Source: Streptomyces sp. ISL-43 (GTDB taxonomy: Bacteria > Actinomycetota > Actinomycetes > Streptomycetales > Streptomycetaceae). Taken from it: a stretch of DNA of 64,000 bases. Each line of letters starts with the position of its first letter. Position 1 is the first letter of the stretch. The notes under the pieces are model-generated. The model did not search any database, had not been told where the DNA came from, and saw only the letters and a list, made by a program, of their open reading frames with translations. Shown here piece by piece: positions 24,304-31,799 of the stretch. The translations under genes were made by a program, and so were the position numbers. The DNA is taken from the NCBI RefSeq assembly GCF_018614195.1, contig NZ_JAGGOT010000013.1, forward strand, positions 248,339-312,338, read 5' to 3'.

Positions 24304-24357
24304 ACACCGTCGCCCCGAGTCGGACGGTGTCGTGCGGCTCCCGGCGGAGGCCGGGAG
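24304..24357 (-). terminator. Two hairpins downstream of ssgB
   Basis: Reading on the minus strand after the ssgB stop: a 7-bp stem at 24338-24357 and then an 8-bp stem ACACCGTC / GACGGTGT at 24304-24330. Neither has a T-run. Confidence 0.5.
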
Positions 24358-24380
24358 AGAGTTCCCTCTGTAGGCCTGGC

Positions 24381-24794
24381 TCAGGATTCGGCCAGGATGT
24401 GGGAGAGCTCCTTGTCGAGGTCGAAGTGCCGGTGCTCGGTTCCTGGTGGAACCGCGGCGTCCGTCCGCTTGAGGAACGACTCGAGTGCTCGGGCGGGTGC
24501 TTCGAGCAGTGCTTCTCCCTCCGGTGAGCTCAGGGCGATGCAGACGACGCCCTGACCGTGACTGCGGGACGGCCAGACGCGGACGTCGCCGGTACCGGTG
24601 GGCCGGTGGAGGCCCTCGGCGAGGAGGTCGCGGGCGAATACCCATTCGACCGTCTCCTCGGCGCCGGTGTGGAAGGTGGCGTGCACGGCGTAGGGATCGG
24701 CCGTGTCATACCGCAGGCCCGCGGGAACAGGCAGTGAGGACTCGCTCGACACAACGAGGCGCAGGTGCAGCTCGCAGCTGACCGTGGTGTTCAT
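24381..24794 (-). CDS. ssgB: Sporulation and cell-division protein SsgB
   Basis: A 137-residue SsgA-like protein. The sequence from MNTTVSCELHLRLVVSSESS to ELSHILAES matches what I remember of SsgB across streptomycetes, one of the most conserved family members. SsgB marks future septum sites in aerial hyphae and recruits and tethers FtsZ during sporulation, together with SsgA. ATG 24794 gives the right family length; a longer in-frame start at 24860 is not supported. In S. coelicolor its transcription depends on sigma-H, but I could not identify such a promoter with confidence in the 177-base gap upstream. It supports a mycelial, sporulating host. Confidence 0.95.
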   Translation of the reverse strand: MNTTVSCELHLRLVVSSESSLPVPAGLRYDTADPYAVHATFHTGAEETVEWVFARDLLAEGLHRPTGTGDVRVWPSRSHGQGVVCIALSSPEGEALLEAPARALESFLKRTDAAVPPGTEHRHFDLDKELSHILAES

Positions 24795-24971
24795 AAGCGC
24801 CAGGGCCTTTCGCTCAGTGTGCGCTCGGGGATTCGCACGTCGGCGAAATCGACATGCCACCTACGGTGCCGTTGTAAACCCCTCTGACCGTTTTGCGGAC
24901 CTCTGGGTCCCTCGAACGGCGGATCCAAACGCTCATTCACGTGTGCTTCGCGCTCCGGTAGATTCGACCCC

Positions 24972-25409
24972 ATGAACACGGGGAGTGACCGCGAGGCCAA
25001 TGAGCCCGCCACCGAGTCCGCCAAGGCGGAAGAAGCGCCGCACGTCTCCAAGGCGCCGGCCTTCATCAAGGCCCGCCGAGGGCTGCACCTGAGCTGGCAG
25101 GTCGGCGTCTTCGTCGTCGGCCTCGCCGTCATCGGCGCCGGCATCGCCATGCTGGTCCTGCCCGGCCCCGGCTGGGTCGCGATCTTCGCCGGCCTCGCGA
25201 TCTGGGCCACGGAATTCGCCTGGGCCCACCTCGTCCTGCGCTGGACCAAGCGCAAGGTCAGCGAGGCCGCGCAGAAGGCGCTGGACCCGAAGGTCCGCCG
25301 CCGCAACATCATCCTGACCAGCATCGGCCTCGTCATCGCGGGCGCCCTGATCGGCTTCTACCTGTGGAAGTACGGGCTCGTCCTGCCCTGGAACATCAAG
25401 GACCAGTGA
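24972..25409 (+). CDS. PGPGW-motif membrane protein (TIGR02611 type)
   Basis: A 145-residue protein with a hydrophilic N-terminus (about 1-40), two hydrophobic segments around the signature VLPGPGWVAIFAGLAIWATEFAWAH (about 60-85), a basic stretch (KRKVSEAAQKALDPKVRRR), and a third helix (IILTSIGLVIAGALIGFYLW) near the C-terminus. The PGPGW family is found in actinobacteria, without known function. ATG 24972 lies 36 bases after a purine-poor stretch, with no strong ribosome binding site. It is divergent from ssgB. Confidence 0.86.
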   Translation: MNTGSDREANEPATESAKAEEAPHVSKAPAFIKARRGLHLSWQVGVFVVGLAVIGAGIAMLVLPGPGWVAIFAGLAIWATEFAWAHLVLRWTKRKVSEAAQKALDPKVRRRNIILTSIGLVIAGALIGFYLWKYGLVLPWNIKDQ

Positions 25410-25488
25410 GCCCGCCCGCGGGTCGGCAGCCCGCGGCCGCTCATGGCGAAGAGCACCGCTGACATGGGGTAATGTTTGCGGTGCGTCC

Positions 25489-25560
25489 GGGCGATTAGCT
25501 CAGTGGGAGAGCACTTCGTTCACACCGAAGGGGTCACTGGTTCGAACCCAGTATCGCCCA
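25489..25560 (+). tRNA. tRNA-Val (CAC), copy 1
   Basis: A 72-base cloverleaf with acceptor GGGCGAT / ATCGCCC, anticodon arm CTTCG-TTCACAC-CGAAG with CAC, T-arm ACTGG-TTCGAAC-CCAGT and discriminator A. Reads GUG, the second common valine codon in GC-rich genes. Differs from the copy at 28735 by two bases. Confidence 0.97.
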
Positions 25561-25566
25561 CCTGGA

Positions 25567-25604
25567 CCAGAGGCCCGGAGACTTCACCGTCTCCGGGCCT
25601 CTGG
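25567..25604 (+). terminator. Strong hairpin after tRNA-Val (CAC) copy 1
   Basis: A 16-bp perfect stem (25567-25582 with 25589-25604) with a six-base loop (TTCACC), six bases past the tRNA. Confidence 0.85.
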
Positions 25605-25679
25605 CGTTTCCGGTCCTTCCGGGCCTCCGCGCCCCCCGGCCCGGGGGCCGGGGGGCGCGGGGGCCCGCCCTCGGCCGGC

Positions 25680-28061
25680 CTACTTCAGCCGGCCGATCGC
25701 GTCCCGCAGCCGCCGGGCGTCGCGCAGGCGCTTCTCGTACGTCGCCCCCACCACCAGCAGCAGCACCCCGGCCAGCGCCGGCGGCAGCCAGCGGGGCAGC
25801 GCGTCCACCACCTGGACGACGAACGGGGTCAGCTCGTGCAGGGCCACCGCGGCCAGCGTCGCCCCGCCCAGCAGCAGGGGGGCCCGCAGCCGGCCCCGTG
25901 CCCCGGCCAGGGTCACCGCGAGCGCGCCCACGCCCAGCAGGAGCGGCCGCGCCCAGTGCGGGTCGCCCCACACCGCGAGGGTGCTCGGCAGCAGGGTCGC
26001 CGCCAGACCCGGCCCGTACGCCGTCCAGGACGCGGCCTCGGCATCCCGGCGCCGCCGTACGAAGCCCACCGCCAGCGCCACCGCCGTCACCGGCAGGGTG
26101 TACGCCTCCGGCACGGTCACCTCGGAGGCCGCGAGCCGCACCCAGGTCGCCGCCAGGAACAGCACCCCGGCCGGCCAGCCCGCGGCCGCGCGGCGCTCGG
26201 GCCGTACCGCGGCCCCCGCGCACACCACCCCGGCCAGCGCCAGGACCAGTGCGAGCACCGGCGCGTCCCCCGTGGCCAGGGCCACCGCGAGGAGGCCCGC
26301 CACGGCCGCCGCGGCCTCCGCCGGGGCCCGTACGGCGCCGAGCCGGGGCCCGAGCGCCGCCACCGCCGCCGGGACCGCCAGCACCGGCGGCGCCCACCAC
26401 GCCACCGGCCGCTCCAGCAGGGCTCCCAGCGTCACCGCGAGCAGCGCCGCGTACCCGACGGCCAGTGCCGCCGCGCCCGCGCGGGCCCACGCCGGAGCGG
26501 GCCTGTACGCCGCCCCCGCCGCGCAGGCGGCCCCCAGCAGCCCGAACACCGCGAAGGTGGCCGCTCGCCCGTCCAGGGCCGCCACGGACACGCTCACGGC
26601 CCCGGCCAGCGCGCACGCGCCCGCCGCGATCCCGGGACCCGCGCCGACCGCCGCCGAGCGCAGCGCGAGCACACCCGCCGCCAGCGTCACCGCGAGCTGG
26701 GCCGCGAAGACCGCGCCCGCCGGCAGACCGAGCACCACCGGGCCCGCGAACAGCGCCGCCCAGCCCAGGGCCACCGCCGCCACCCCGGGCTCCCGGCGCC
26801 CCGGCAGGACCCGGACCAGCCACCACGCGGCCGCCGCCGTCAGCAGCAGCGCCACCACCGGCGCCGCCCCCGGGCCGTTCGGGGCCGCCGGCGCGGGCGT
26901 CGTCGCCGACCACACCTCCGCCAGCACCCGCAGCCGGCCCGCGAGCACCGTCGCCACCCACGCCACCGCGGACACCGCCTCCAGGGCGGCCACCCCCGCA
27001 CCGGCCCAGGCGAGGCCGCGCCGGACCGCGGCGGGGAGCGCGGGGATCCGCAGGGCACCGAGCAGGGCCAGCGCCACCACCAGGTAGACCACCGCGGCCC
27101 ACGACGGACGCAGCTCCCGCGTCACCGGCCCGCCGAGGGCCGCCACCGCCGCGATACCGCCCGCCGCCGCGAACGCCGCCCCCAGCCGGGCCGCGCGCCA
27201 CGCCACCGCCACGCCCAGCACCGCCGTCGCCGCCAGCAGCGCCGACGAGCCCAGCGCCATACCCGCCGATCCCGCCGCCACCGACTCCGTCAGGCCCGTC
27301 AGCAGCGCCGCCCCGCCCGCCACCGAGCCCGCCACCGCGGCCCAGGGGGTCAGGCGCCCCGGCCGCAGCAGCACGAGCCCGGCGTCCAGCGCCGCCGTGG
27401 CCAGCAGCGCCCAGCCCTGGTCCAGCCCCGCCGCCCCGGCGGCCAGCGCCGCCAGGAACAGCGGGAGCTGCGCCGTCAGCAGCGCCGCGGGCAGCGGGAT
27501 CCGCAGCTGCCCCAGCAGCCGCCCGTACCCGGCCCACAGCGCCGCCAGCACCGCGGCCGCCCCCGCCGCGTAGGCCAGGCCGTCCACTTGCGGCATGCTG
27601 ACCGCGAAGAGCGCGTACGCGTCCAGCACCGTCAGCAGCAGGCCGACCGCGGCCACCGCCTCGGCGGTCGAGCGCAGCCCCCGGCGCAGCAGCGGCGCGG
27701 GCGTGCCCAGCGCCGCCGCCGTCACCACGGCGAGTACCGCTCCGCGTCCGGCGATGCCCAGGGAGCCCCAGCTGACGAGCGTGAACGCCAGAGCGGCCAC
27801 GGCCAGCAGTACCGCCCCCAGGATCAGCAGCACGTTCTGCGCGCTCGGCGCCGAGGTTTCCGCGGAGCCCGCCGGGTGGGCCGGGTGGGCCGGGTGGGCC
27901 GGGTGGGCCGCCGGCTGGGTCGGCACACCCCAGGCGAAGGGCACCTGGCCGCGCAGCAGCCACTCCCGGCGGCTCAGCAGATAGTGGCGCCGGGCATCGA
28001 GTTGGAACAGTTCGCGGTCGATGAGCGCGAGCTCCTCGGCCGGCGGCAGGGGTGTCTCCAT
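25680..28061 (-). CDS. Large polytopic membrane protein (SCO7613-like C-terminal domain)
   Basis: About 793 residues with more than 20 hydrophobic Ala/Leu/Val-rich segments. The first about 45 residues are soluble and predicted helical (PAEELALIDRELFQLDARRHYLLSRREWLLRG); then an APSAQN-type linker and helices to the end. A four-fold Ala-His-Pro repeat lies near residue 53-66. The layout matches a streptomycete family I recall as SCO7613-like membrane proteins; function is unknown. ATG 28061 is chosen because the family-like METPLPPAEE begins there; an in-frame ATG at 28097 has no ribosome binding site. Its composition makes every alternative frame open, so overlapping ORFs of similar length are artefacts. 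Confidence 0.82.
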   Translation of the reverse strand: METPLPPAEELALIDRELFQLDARRHYLLSRREWLLRGQVPFAWGVPTQPAAHPAHPAHPAHPAGSAETSAPSAQNVLLILGAVLLAVAALAFTLVSWGSLGIAGRGAVLAVVTAAALGTPAPLLRRGLRSTAEAVAAVGLLLTVLDAYALFAVSMPQVDGLAYAAGAAAVLAALWAGYGRLLGQLRIPLPAALLTAQLPLFLAALAAGAAGLDQGWALLATAALDAGLVLLRPGRLTPWAAVAGSVAGGAALLTGLTESVAAGSAGMALGSSALLAATAVLGVAVAWRAARLGAAFAAAGGIAAVAALGGPVTRELRPSWAAVVYLVVALALLGALRIPALPAAVRRGLAWAGAGVAALEAVSAVAWVATVLAGRLRVLAEVWSATTPAPAAPNGPGAAPVVALLLTAAAAWWLVRVLPGRREPGVAAVALGWAALFAGPVVLGLPAGAVFAAQLAVTLAAGVLALRSAAVGAGPGIAAGACALAGAVSVSVAALDGRAATFAVFGLLGAACAAGAAYRPAPAWARAGAAALAVGYAALLAVTLGALLERPVAWWAPPVLAVPAAVAALGPRLGAVRAPAEAAAAVAGLLAVALATGDAPVLALVLALAGVVCAGAAVRPERRAAAGWPAGVLFLAATWVRLAASEVTVPEAYTLPVTAVALAVGFVRRRRDAEAASWTAYGPGLAATLLPSTLAVWGDPHWARPLLLGVGALAVTLAGARGRLRAPLLLGGATLAAVALHELTPFVVQVVDALPRWLPPALAGVLLLVVGATYEKRLRDARRLRDAIGRLK
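27871..27906. repeat. Four-copy 9-bp tandem repeat inside the large membrane protein
   Basis: GCCGGGTGG repeated exactly four times; on the minus strand it encodes the repeating tripeptide His-Pro-Ala. The period of three codons keeps frame, so copy number could vary without breaking the gene. Confidence 0.85.
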
Positions 28062-28174
28062 GGCCGGATTGTGCCCCCAGGTGCGCCGTCGGGACATGGG
28101 CGGGGGTACTCATCTTGGGTCCGGTTCGGCCTGAGTACGGGGTAGGGGCCCCCGCCGCGCGCCAGACTGGATCC

Positions 28175-28696
28175 ATGGACCGAAGCAGCGGCAGTCCCCG
28201 AAGTCCGCGCGGTCCCCGCGCCGGCCGTCCCCGCGAGCGCTGGACCCACTACCGCTTCCGCAGCGTGTGGGACCTCGACGCCCCGGCCGCCCGCGTCTTC
28301 GCCGCCCTGGGGCGCCCGGAGGCGTACCCCCTGTGGTGGCCCCAGGTCCGCGCGGTCGCCCCGGACGGCGACGAGCGCGGCGGCAGCGCCCTCATCCGCT
28401 CGGCGCTTCCCTACACCCTGCGCGTGAGCGCCGAGGAACTCCTGCGGGACCCCGCGCGCGGGGTGCTGGAGGTCGCCCTGCGCGGAGACCTGGAAGGGTG
28501 GGCGCGCTGGACCGTGCGGCCTCGGGCCGGCGGTTCGCGAGCCCTCTACGAGCAGGAAGTCGAGGTGCTCCGGCCCCTCATGCGGTGGCTCTCGCTCCCC
28601 GGGCGGCCGGTGTTCCGGCTCAACCACGCCCTGATGATGCGGGCCGGCCGGCGCGGACTGGCCGCGCATCTGGCGGCCGGACCGGAAGCGGTTTGA
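28175..28696 (+). CDS. SRPBCC-superfamily (polyketide cyclase/START-like) protein
   Basis: A 173-residue helix-grip-fold protein: an Arg/Ser/Pro-rich N-terminus (1-22), then HYRFRSVWDLDAPAARVFAAL and the segment YPLWWPQVRAV, which is typical of the polyketide_cyc2 branch, ending with a long C-terminal helix containing HALMMRAGRRGLAAHL. Such proteins bind a hydrophobic ligand in a cavity; which one is unknown. ATG 28175 is divergent from the large membrane gene (114 bases apart). A tRNA-Val follows 38 bases after its stop. No cyclase or dehydratase residues could be assigned. Confidence 0.85.
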   Translation: MDRSSGSPRSPRGPRAGRPRERWTHYRFRSVWDLDAPAARVFAALGRPEAYPLWWPQVRAVAPDGDERGGSALIRSALPYTLRVSAEELLRDPARGVLEVALRGDLEGWARWTVRPRAGGSRALYEQEVEVLRPLMRWLSLPGRPVFRLNHALMMRAGRRGLAAHLAAGPEAV

Positions 28697-28734
28697 ACCA
28701 GCCCCGAGCCTTCTGTATTGTTCAGTCCGTTCCC

Positions 28735-28806
28735 GGGCGATTAGCTCAGCGGGAGAGCACTTCGTTCACACCGAAGGGGTCACTGGTTCGATCCCAGTAT
28801 CGCCCA
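28735..28806 (+). tRNA. tRNA-Val (CAC), copy 2
   Basis: Identical to the copy at 25489 except for one D-loop base (C for T) and one T-loop base (T for A). Acceptor GGGCGAT / ATCGCCC, anticodon CAC, discriminator A. Preceded by TATTGT-like AT-rich bases near 28715-28720. Confidence 0.97.
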
Positions 28807-28813
28807 CCGGGAC

Positions 28814-28843
28814 AGGCCGGTCCGCCTTATGGCGGACCGGCCT
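28814..28843 (+). terminator. Hairpin after tRNA-Val (CAC) copy 2
   Basis: A 13-bp perfect stem (28814-28826 with 28831-28843) closed by a four-base loop (TTAT), eight bases past the tRNA. Confidence 0.85.
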
Positions 28844-28903
28844 TCCGCATTCCCGGGACGCGGCGCCACGCCGTCGCGAACGCCGTCGCGCCGCTCCGTC
28901 GCG

Positions 28904-29629
28904 CTACGCCGCCGCCGGCAGTTCCGGCCGCAGCGGCCAGTGCGGATCCACCGGCTCCGGCGTCCCCTGCCGCGCGAACCACGCCTGCAGCCCCCGCGCC
29001 TGGGCGGCGTGCCACACCTGCTGCAGGGTGTGCAGCTCCGCCGGCGTCAGCCGCTCCAGGCGCCCCGCGAACCGCCGCCCCACCGCCCGTACGAGCTCCA
29101 GCGAGGCCAGCGCGTCCGCCCCCGCGTCATGGGCCGCCTCCAGCTCTATGCCGTAGTGCGCGCACAGATCCGTCAGCGTCCGCCGCCCCTTGCGGTAGCG
29201 GTCCAGATGCTTGTCCAGCACCCGCGGATCCAGCACCGTCAGCGGCCGGTTGTCCAGGTACCGCGCCAGTGAGGACGCCCGGTGCCGGCGCAACTCCCGG
29301 TCCAGCAGCGTCAGATCGAACGGCGCGTTCATCACCACCACCGGCCGGCCCGCGAGCTGCTGCTCCCCGAGCGCGCGGGCTATCTCCTCCACCACCGGCG
29401 CGGGCCAACGGCCGTTGCGCTGAAGGTGCTCATCGGTCAGACCGTGCACTTCCGTGGCTCCCAGCGGTACCGGGATGCCGGGATTGACCAGCCAGCGCGT
29501 CGAGCGGACCCGGCCGCCCGCGCACTCCTGCACGATGAGAGCGGCGGACACGATCCGGTCCCGCTCCACGTCCACCCCGGTCGTCTCCGTGTCGAATGCG
29601 GCCAGCGGGCCCTCGTACCAGCGTGTCAT
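28904..29629 (-). CDS. DEDDh-type 3'-5' exonuclease (DnaQ/RNase T superfamily)
   Basis: About 241 residues. Exo I motif AAFDTETTGVDVERD (catalytic Asp and Glu), Exo II region VVMNAPFDLTLLDRELRR (Asp), and Exo III HDAGADALASLEL (His and Asp), so all acidic ligands for two metals are present. Members proofread DNA polymerase III or trim RNA; as this one is short and free-standing, an accessory or epsilon-like exonuclease is likely. ATG 29629 is supported by GAGGAG just upstream; the longer frame to 29791 lacks one. A Pro-rich tail ends the protein. Confidence 0.92.
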   Translation of the reverse strand: MTRWYEGPLAAFDTETTGVDVERDRIVSAALIVQECAGGRVRSTRWLVNPGIPVPLGATEVHGLTDEHLQRNGRWPAPVVEEIARALGEQQLAGRPVVVMNAPFDLTLLDRELRRHRASSLARYLDNRPLTVLDPRVLDKHLDRYRKGRRTLTDLCAHYGIELEAAHDAGADALASLELVRAVGRRFAGRLERLTPAELHTLQQVWHAAQARGLQAWFARQGTPEPVDPHWPLRPELPAAA

Positions 29630-29853
29630 GGCGAACTCCTCGTCACCCGTCGGCAGATGGGGCGCACCCGGGCACCGCAGCCTCAGGACCCGCCACCCCC
29701 GCCCGAATCGGTGATACCCGGGCTCTTTGCCCCGTACGCCGTTTGCGGCACGCCGACTGCGGAGACAACTCCACTGGGGGACCGCACACATGACCGGTCG
29801 TCAACCCCGACACCCTTCGAACGGCAGAGCCCGCAAGGCATGGGGAGCCGGCC

Positions 29854-30444
29854 ATGGCGCTCGCGCAGCCCGAACCGGGCGGGGTGCTCGCGGGGCGGAT
29901 GGATCCGCGGACCGGTCCGCGGAGCGGACCGCTGCGCGGCACACTCGCCACCACCGCCTGCATGGAGACCCTCCAGGTGGGATACCTGCACGCCGTCGCC
30001 GCCGCGGCCGGCTGCTCGCTCTCCCAGCCCTTTCCGGACAACGGCATCGACTGGCACGTCAGCCACGGAGCTCCCGAGCACGTGGTCGACGACGAGGTGA
30101 CCATCAAGGTGCAGCTGAAGGCGACCTACCAGATACCGCCGAGCCCGGCCGGGCCCACCTTCGGCTTCACCCTCGACAACGAGCACCTGGTCAAGCTCGC
30201 CCGCACCCCCGTCGCCGTGCACAAGATCCTCGTCGTGATGCTCCTCCCGCGTGAGCGCGATGAGTGGCTGAGCGCCGGACACGACCGCCTCGACCTGCGG
30301 CACTGCTGCTACTGGACCAATCTCGCCGGACAGCCCGTGACCGGCCGCCGCCGCACCACCGTCAGGATCCCGACCGCGCGGATCTTCGACGACCGGGCAC
30401 TCTGCGAGATCATGACCCGGGTCGGGTCGGGAGGGACACCTTGA
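29854..30444 (+). CDS. DUF4365-like protein, nuclease-fold candidate
   Basis: A 196-residue protein whose core resembles DUF4365: YLHAVAAAAGCSLSQPFPDN, GIDWHVSHG (Asp66) and VTIKVQLKATYQ (Gln87-x-Lys89). That Asp plus Gln-x-Lys spacing matches the PD-(D/E)xK nuclease fold, which DUF4365 is thought to share; activity is inference. The C-terminus has DLRHCCYWTNLAG. Its stop overlaps the next gene by one base (TGATG), so a two-gene unit is likely. ATG 29854 lacks a strong ribosome binding site. Confidence 0.72.
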   Translation: MALAQPEPGGVLAGRMDPRTGPRSGPLRGTLATTACMETLQVGYLHAVAAAAGCSLSQPFPDNGIDWHVSHGAPEHVVDDEVTIKVQLKATYQIPPSPAGPTFGFTLDNEHLVKLARTPVAVHKILVVMLLPRERDEWLSAGHDRLDLRHCCYWTNLAGQPVTGRRRTTVRIPTARIFDDRALCEIMTRVGSGGTP

Positions 30445-31664
30445 TGAACCGGCAGTCACCGCACCTGGAACCGCTCCCGTCCCCGGAGTTCGGGGCCCCG
30501 GCCCCCGACCCCGCGCAGGTCGATCCGCTCGTCCTCGGCGCGCTGCTGCACCGGCACGGCTGGCTGCGCCGCGGCGGAGCCGCCGGCCGGTACGGACGCT
30601 GGACCCCGCCCGCCCCCTACGCGACGGGCGGCGGGGGCACCAGCCTCCTCGTCCCCGAGAGCCGCGCCTTCCCCGACTGCGCCGACCTCCTCGAAGAGGC
30701 GCTCACCGCCCTCTCGCGCAGCGCGCTGCCATCGGCCCGCGAGGTGCTCTACGGGCTCAGCGTGCCGAGCGACGAGATCCGCTGGGACCGCGAGATCCCG
30801 CGAGGGGCCCACGGACTCCAGGGCGAGGCCGACTGGACGGTCCAGGAACAGCTGCGCTCGGCCGCCCGCCGGCTGCTCCTCGCCGGGGCGCTGGCCGACC
30901 GGGCGAGGGCGGGGTACTACGGCGCCCGGCACCGGGGCCAGGCGGAGCGGGCGCTGGACGGGGTACTGGTCGGGCCGGATCCGGGAGGGCGGCGGCTCAC
31001 CGCCTACATGCCCGTCGACGGGGGCCGCGGCACCATGACCCGGCTGCACCACGCGCTGCACGCCGCCCGCGAGGCCGTGGACTACCGGCGGGCCACCGGC
31101 GGCATGGAGGCCTTCGACGCGGCGGTCGAGGCCGGGGTCAGCAGGGAACTGGCCGAGGCGCTCATCGCACTGGTCCGCGGCTCGGAGGGGGCCCGGGTCG
31201 CCCTCGCCTGGGCCCCGGCGGCCGGCGTCCCGGCGGGCTGCGCGGCCCGGCCGGAGCCGGTGGAGTTCTCGCCCGGCGACCTCCCGGTGCTGCGGGAGGC
31301 GGCCGCGCGCTACACACGGGACGAGCCGGCGGTCCCGGTCCGGGTGGCCGGCGCGGTGGTCCGCATGCGGCGCTCGGCGTCGGGGGGCGGGGGCACGGTC
31401 CGGGTGCGGGTCTTCGCCGGGGCGGAGATCCCGTACGTCCGGGTCGCGCTCGACGAGGAGTCGTACCGGGTGGCGGGCCACGCGCACCTGGTGGGCCTGC
31501 CGATCCGGGTCAGCGGGCGGCTGCAGCGGCGGGGCGGCTTCCGCCGTCTCACCGATGTCACGGACGTGACGCCGGTGCCGCTGGACGAGGTCGAGCGGGA
31601 CCGGCTGATGAAGTCGCTGGACGACGCGTTCGATCCTGCGGAGGTGCTGCCGTCGGACGACTAG
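30444..31664 (+). CDS. Hypothetical protein with an OB-fold-like C-terminus, partner of DUF4365
   Basis: About 406 residues that I do not recognise as a family. The N-terminus (about 15-70) contains LVLGALLHRHGWLRRGG and TSLLVPES, the middle is helical with many Arg, and about 285-395 is beta-rich (VPVRVAGAVVRMRRS, TVRVRVFAGAEIPYVRVAL, HAHLVGLPIRVSGRLQRR, RRLTDVTDVTPV), suggestive of an OB-like nucleic-acid-binding domain. There are no clear catalytic motifs. It starts at ATG 30444, overlapping the DUF4365 stop. The pair could be a nucleic-acid-processing or defence unit; this is inference only. Confidence 0.65.
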   Translation: MNRQSPHLEPLPSPEFGAPAPDPAQVDPLVLGALLHRHGWLRRGGAAGRYGRWTPPAPYATGGGGTSLLVPESRAFPDCADLLEEALTALSRSALPSAREVLYGLSVPSDEIRWDREIPRGAHGLQGEADWTVQEQLRSAARRLLLAGALADRARAGYYGARHRGQAERALDGVLVGPDPGGRRLTAYMPVDGGRGTMTRLHHALHAAREAVDYRRATGGMEAFDAAVEAGVSRELAEALIALVRGSEGARVALAWAPAAGVPAGCAARPEPVEFSPGDLPVLREAAARYTRDEPAVPVRVAGAVVRMRRSASGGGGTVRVRVFAGAEIPYVRVALDEESYRVAGHAHLVGLPIRVSGRLQRRGGFRRLTDVTDVTPVPLDEVERDRLMKSLDDAFDPAEVLPSDD

Positions 31665-31680
31665 TGCTGCGACCGGACAT

Positions 31681-31709
31681 GCCCCCGCGCGGCCCGTCGG
31701 CCCGGGGGC
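31681..31709 (+). terminator. Weak hairpin between the DUF4365 pair and thrS
   Basis: A 7-bp stem GCCCCCG / CGGGGGC around a 15-base loop, 16 bases past the stop. The thrS promoter probably follows: TTGGCG (31721-31726) and TACGAT (31746-31751), spaced 19 bases. Confidence 0.4.
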
Positions 31710-31799
31710 GGGACAACCGTTTGGCGGCGCAGCCTATCGGCTCGGTACGATTCAGGCGCGCAGTGTTCGCTTGCGCACCCCCTGAGTCAGGAGAGACCG

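Noticed and set aside
27871..27906. CRISPR-like array
   Set aside because: The repeat is 9 bp without spacers and lies inside a coding frame.
25476..28145. 889-residue plus-strand ORF and 880-residue minus-strand ORF over the large membrane protein
   Set aside because: The plus-strand frame runs through the tRNA-Val gene and is Arg/Pro rich; the other minus frame is Gly/Arg rich. Only the 793-residue frame has membrane helices and normal codon bias.
25489..28806. Integrated genomic island between the tRNA-Val copies
   Set aside because: No integrase, excisionase or partial tRNA att repeat; both tRNAs are full length. Kept only as a question in the findings.
31665..31799. T-box or leader peptide controlling thrS
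   Set aside because: No T-box bulge, specifier loop or Thr-rich short ORF; the 135 bases hold only a weak hairpin and a candidate promoter.
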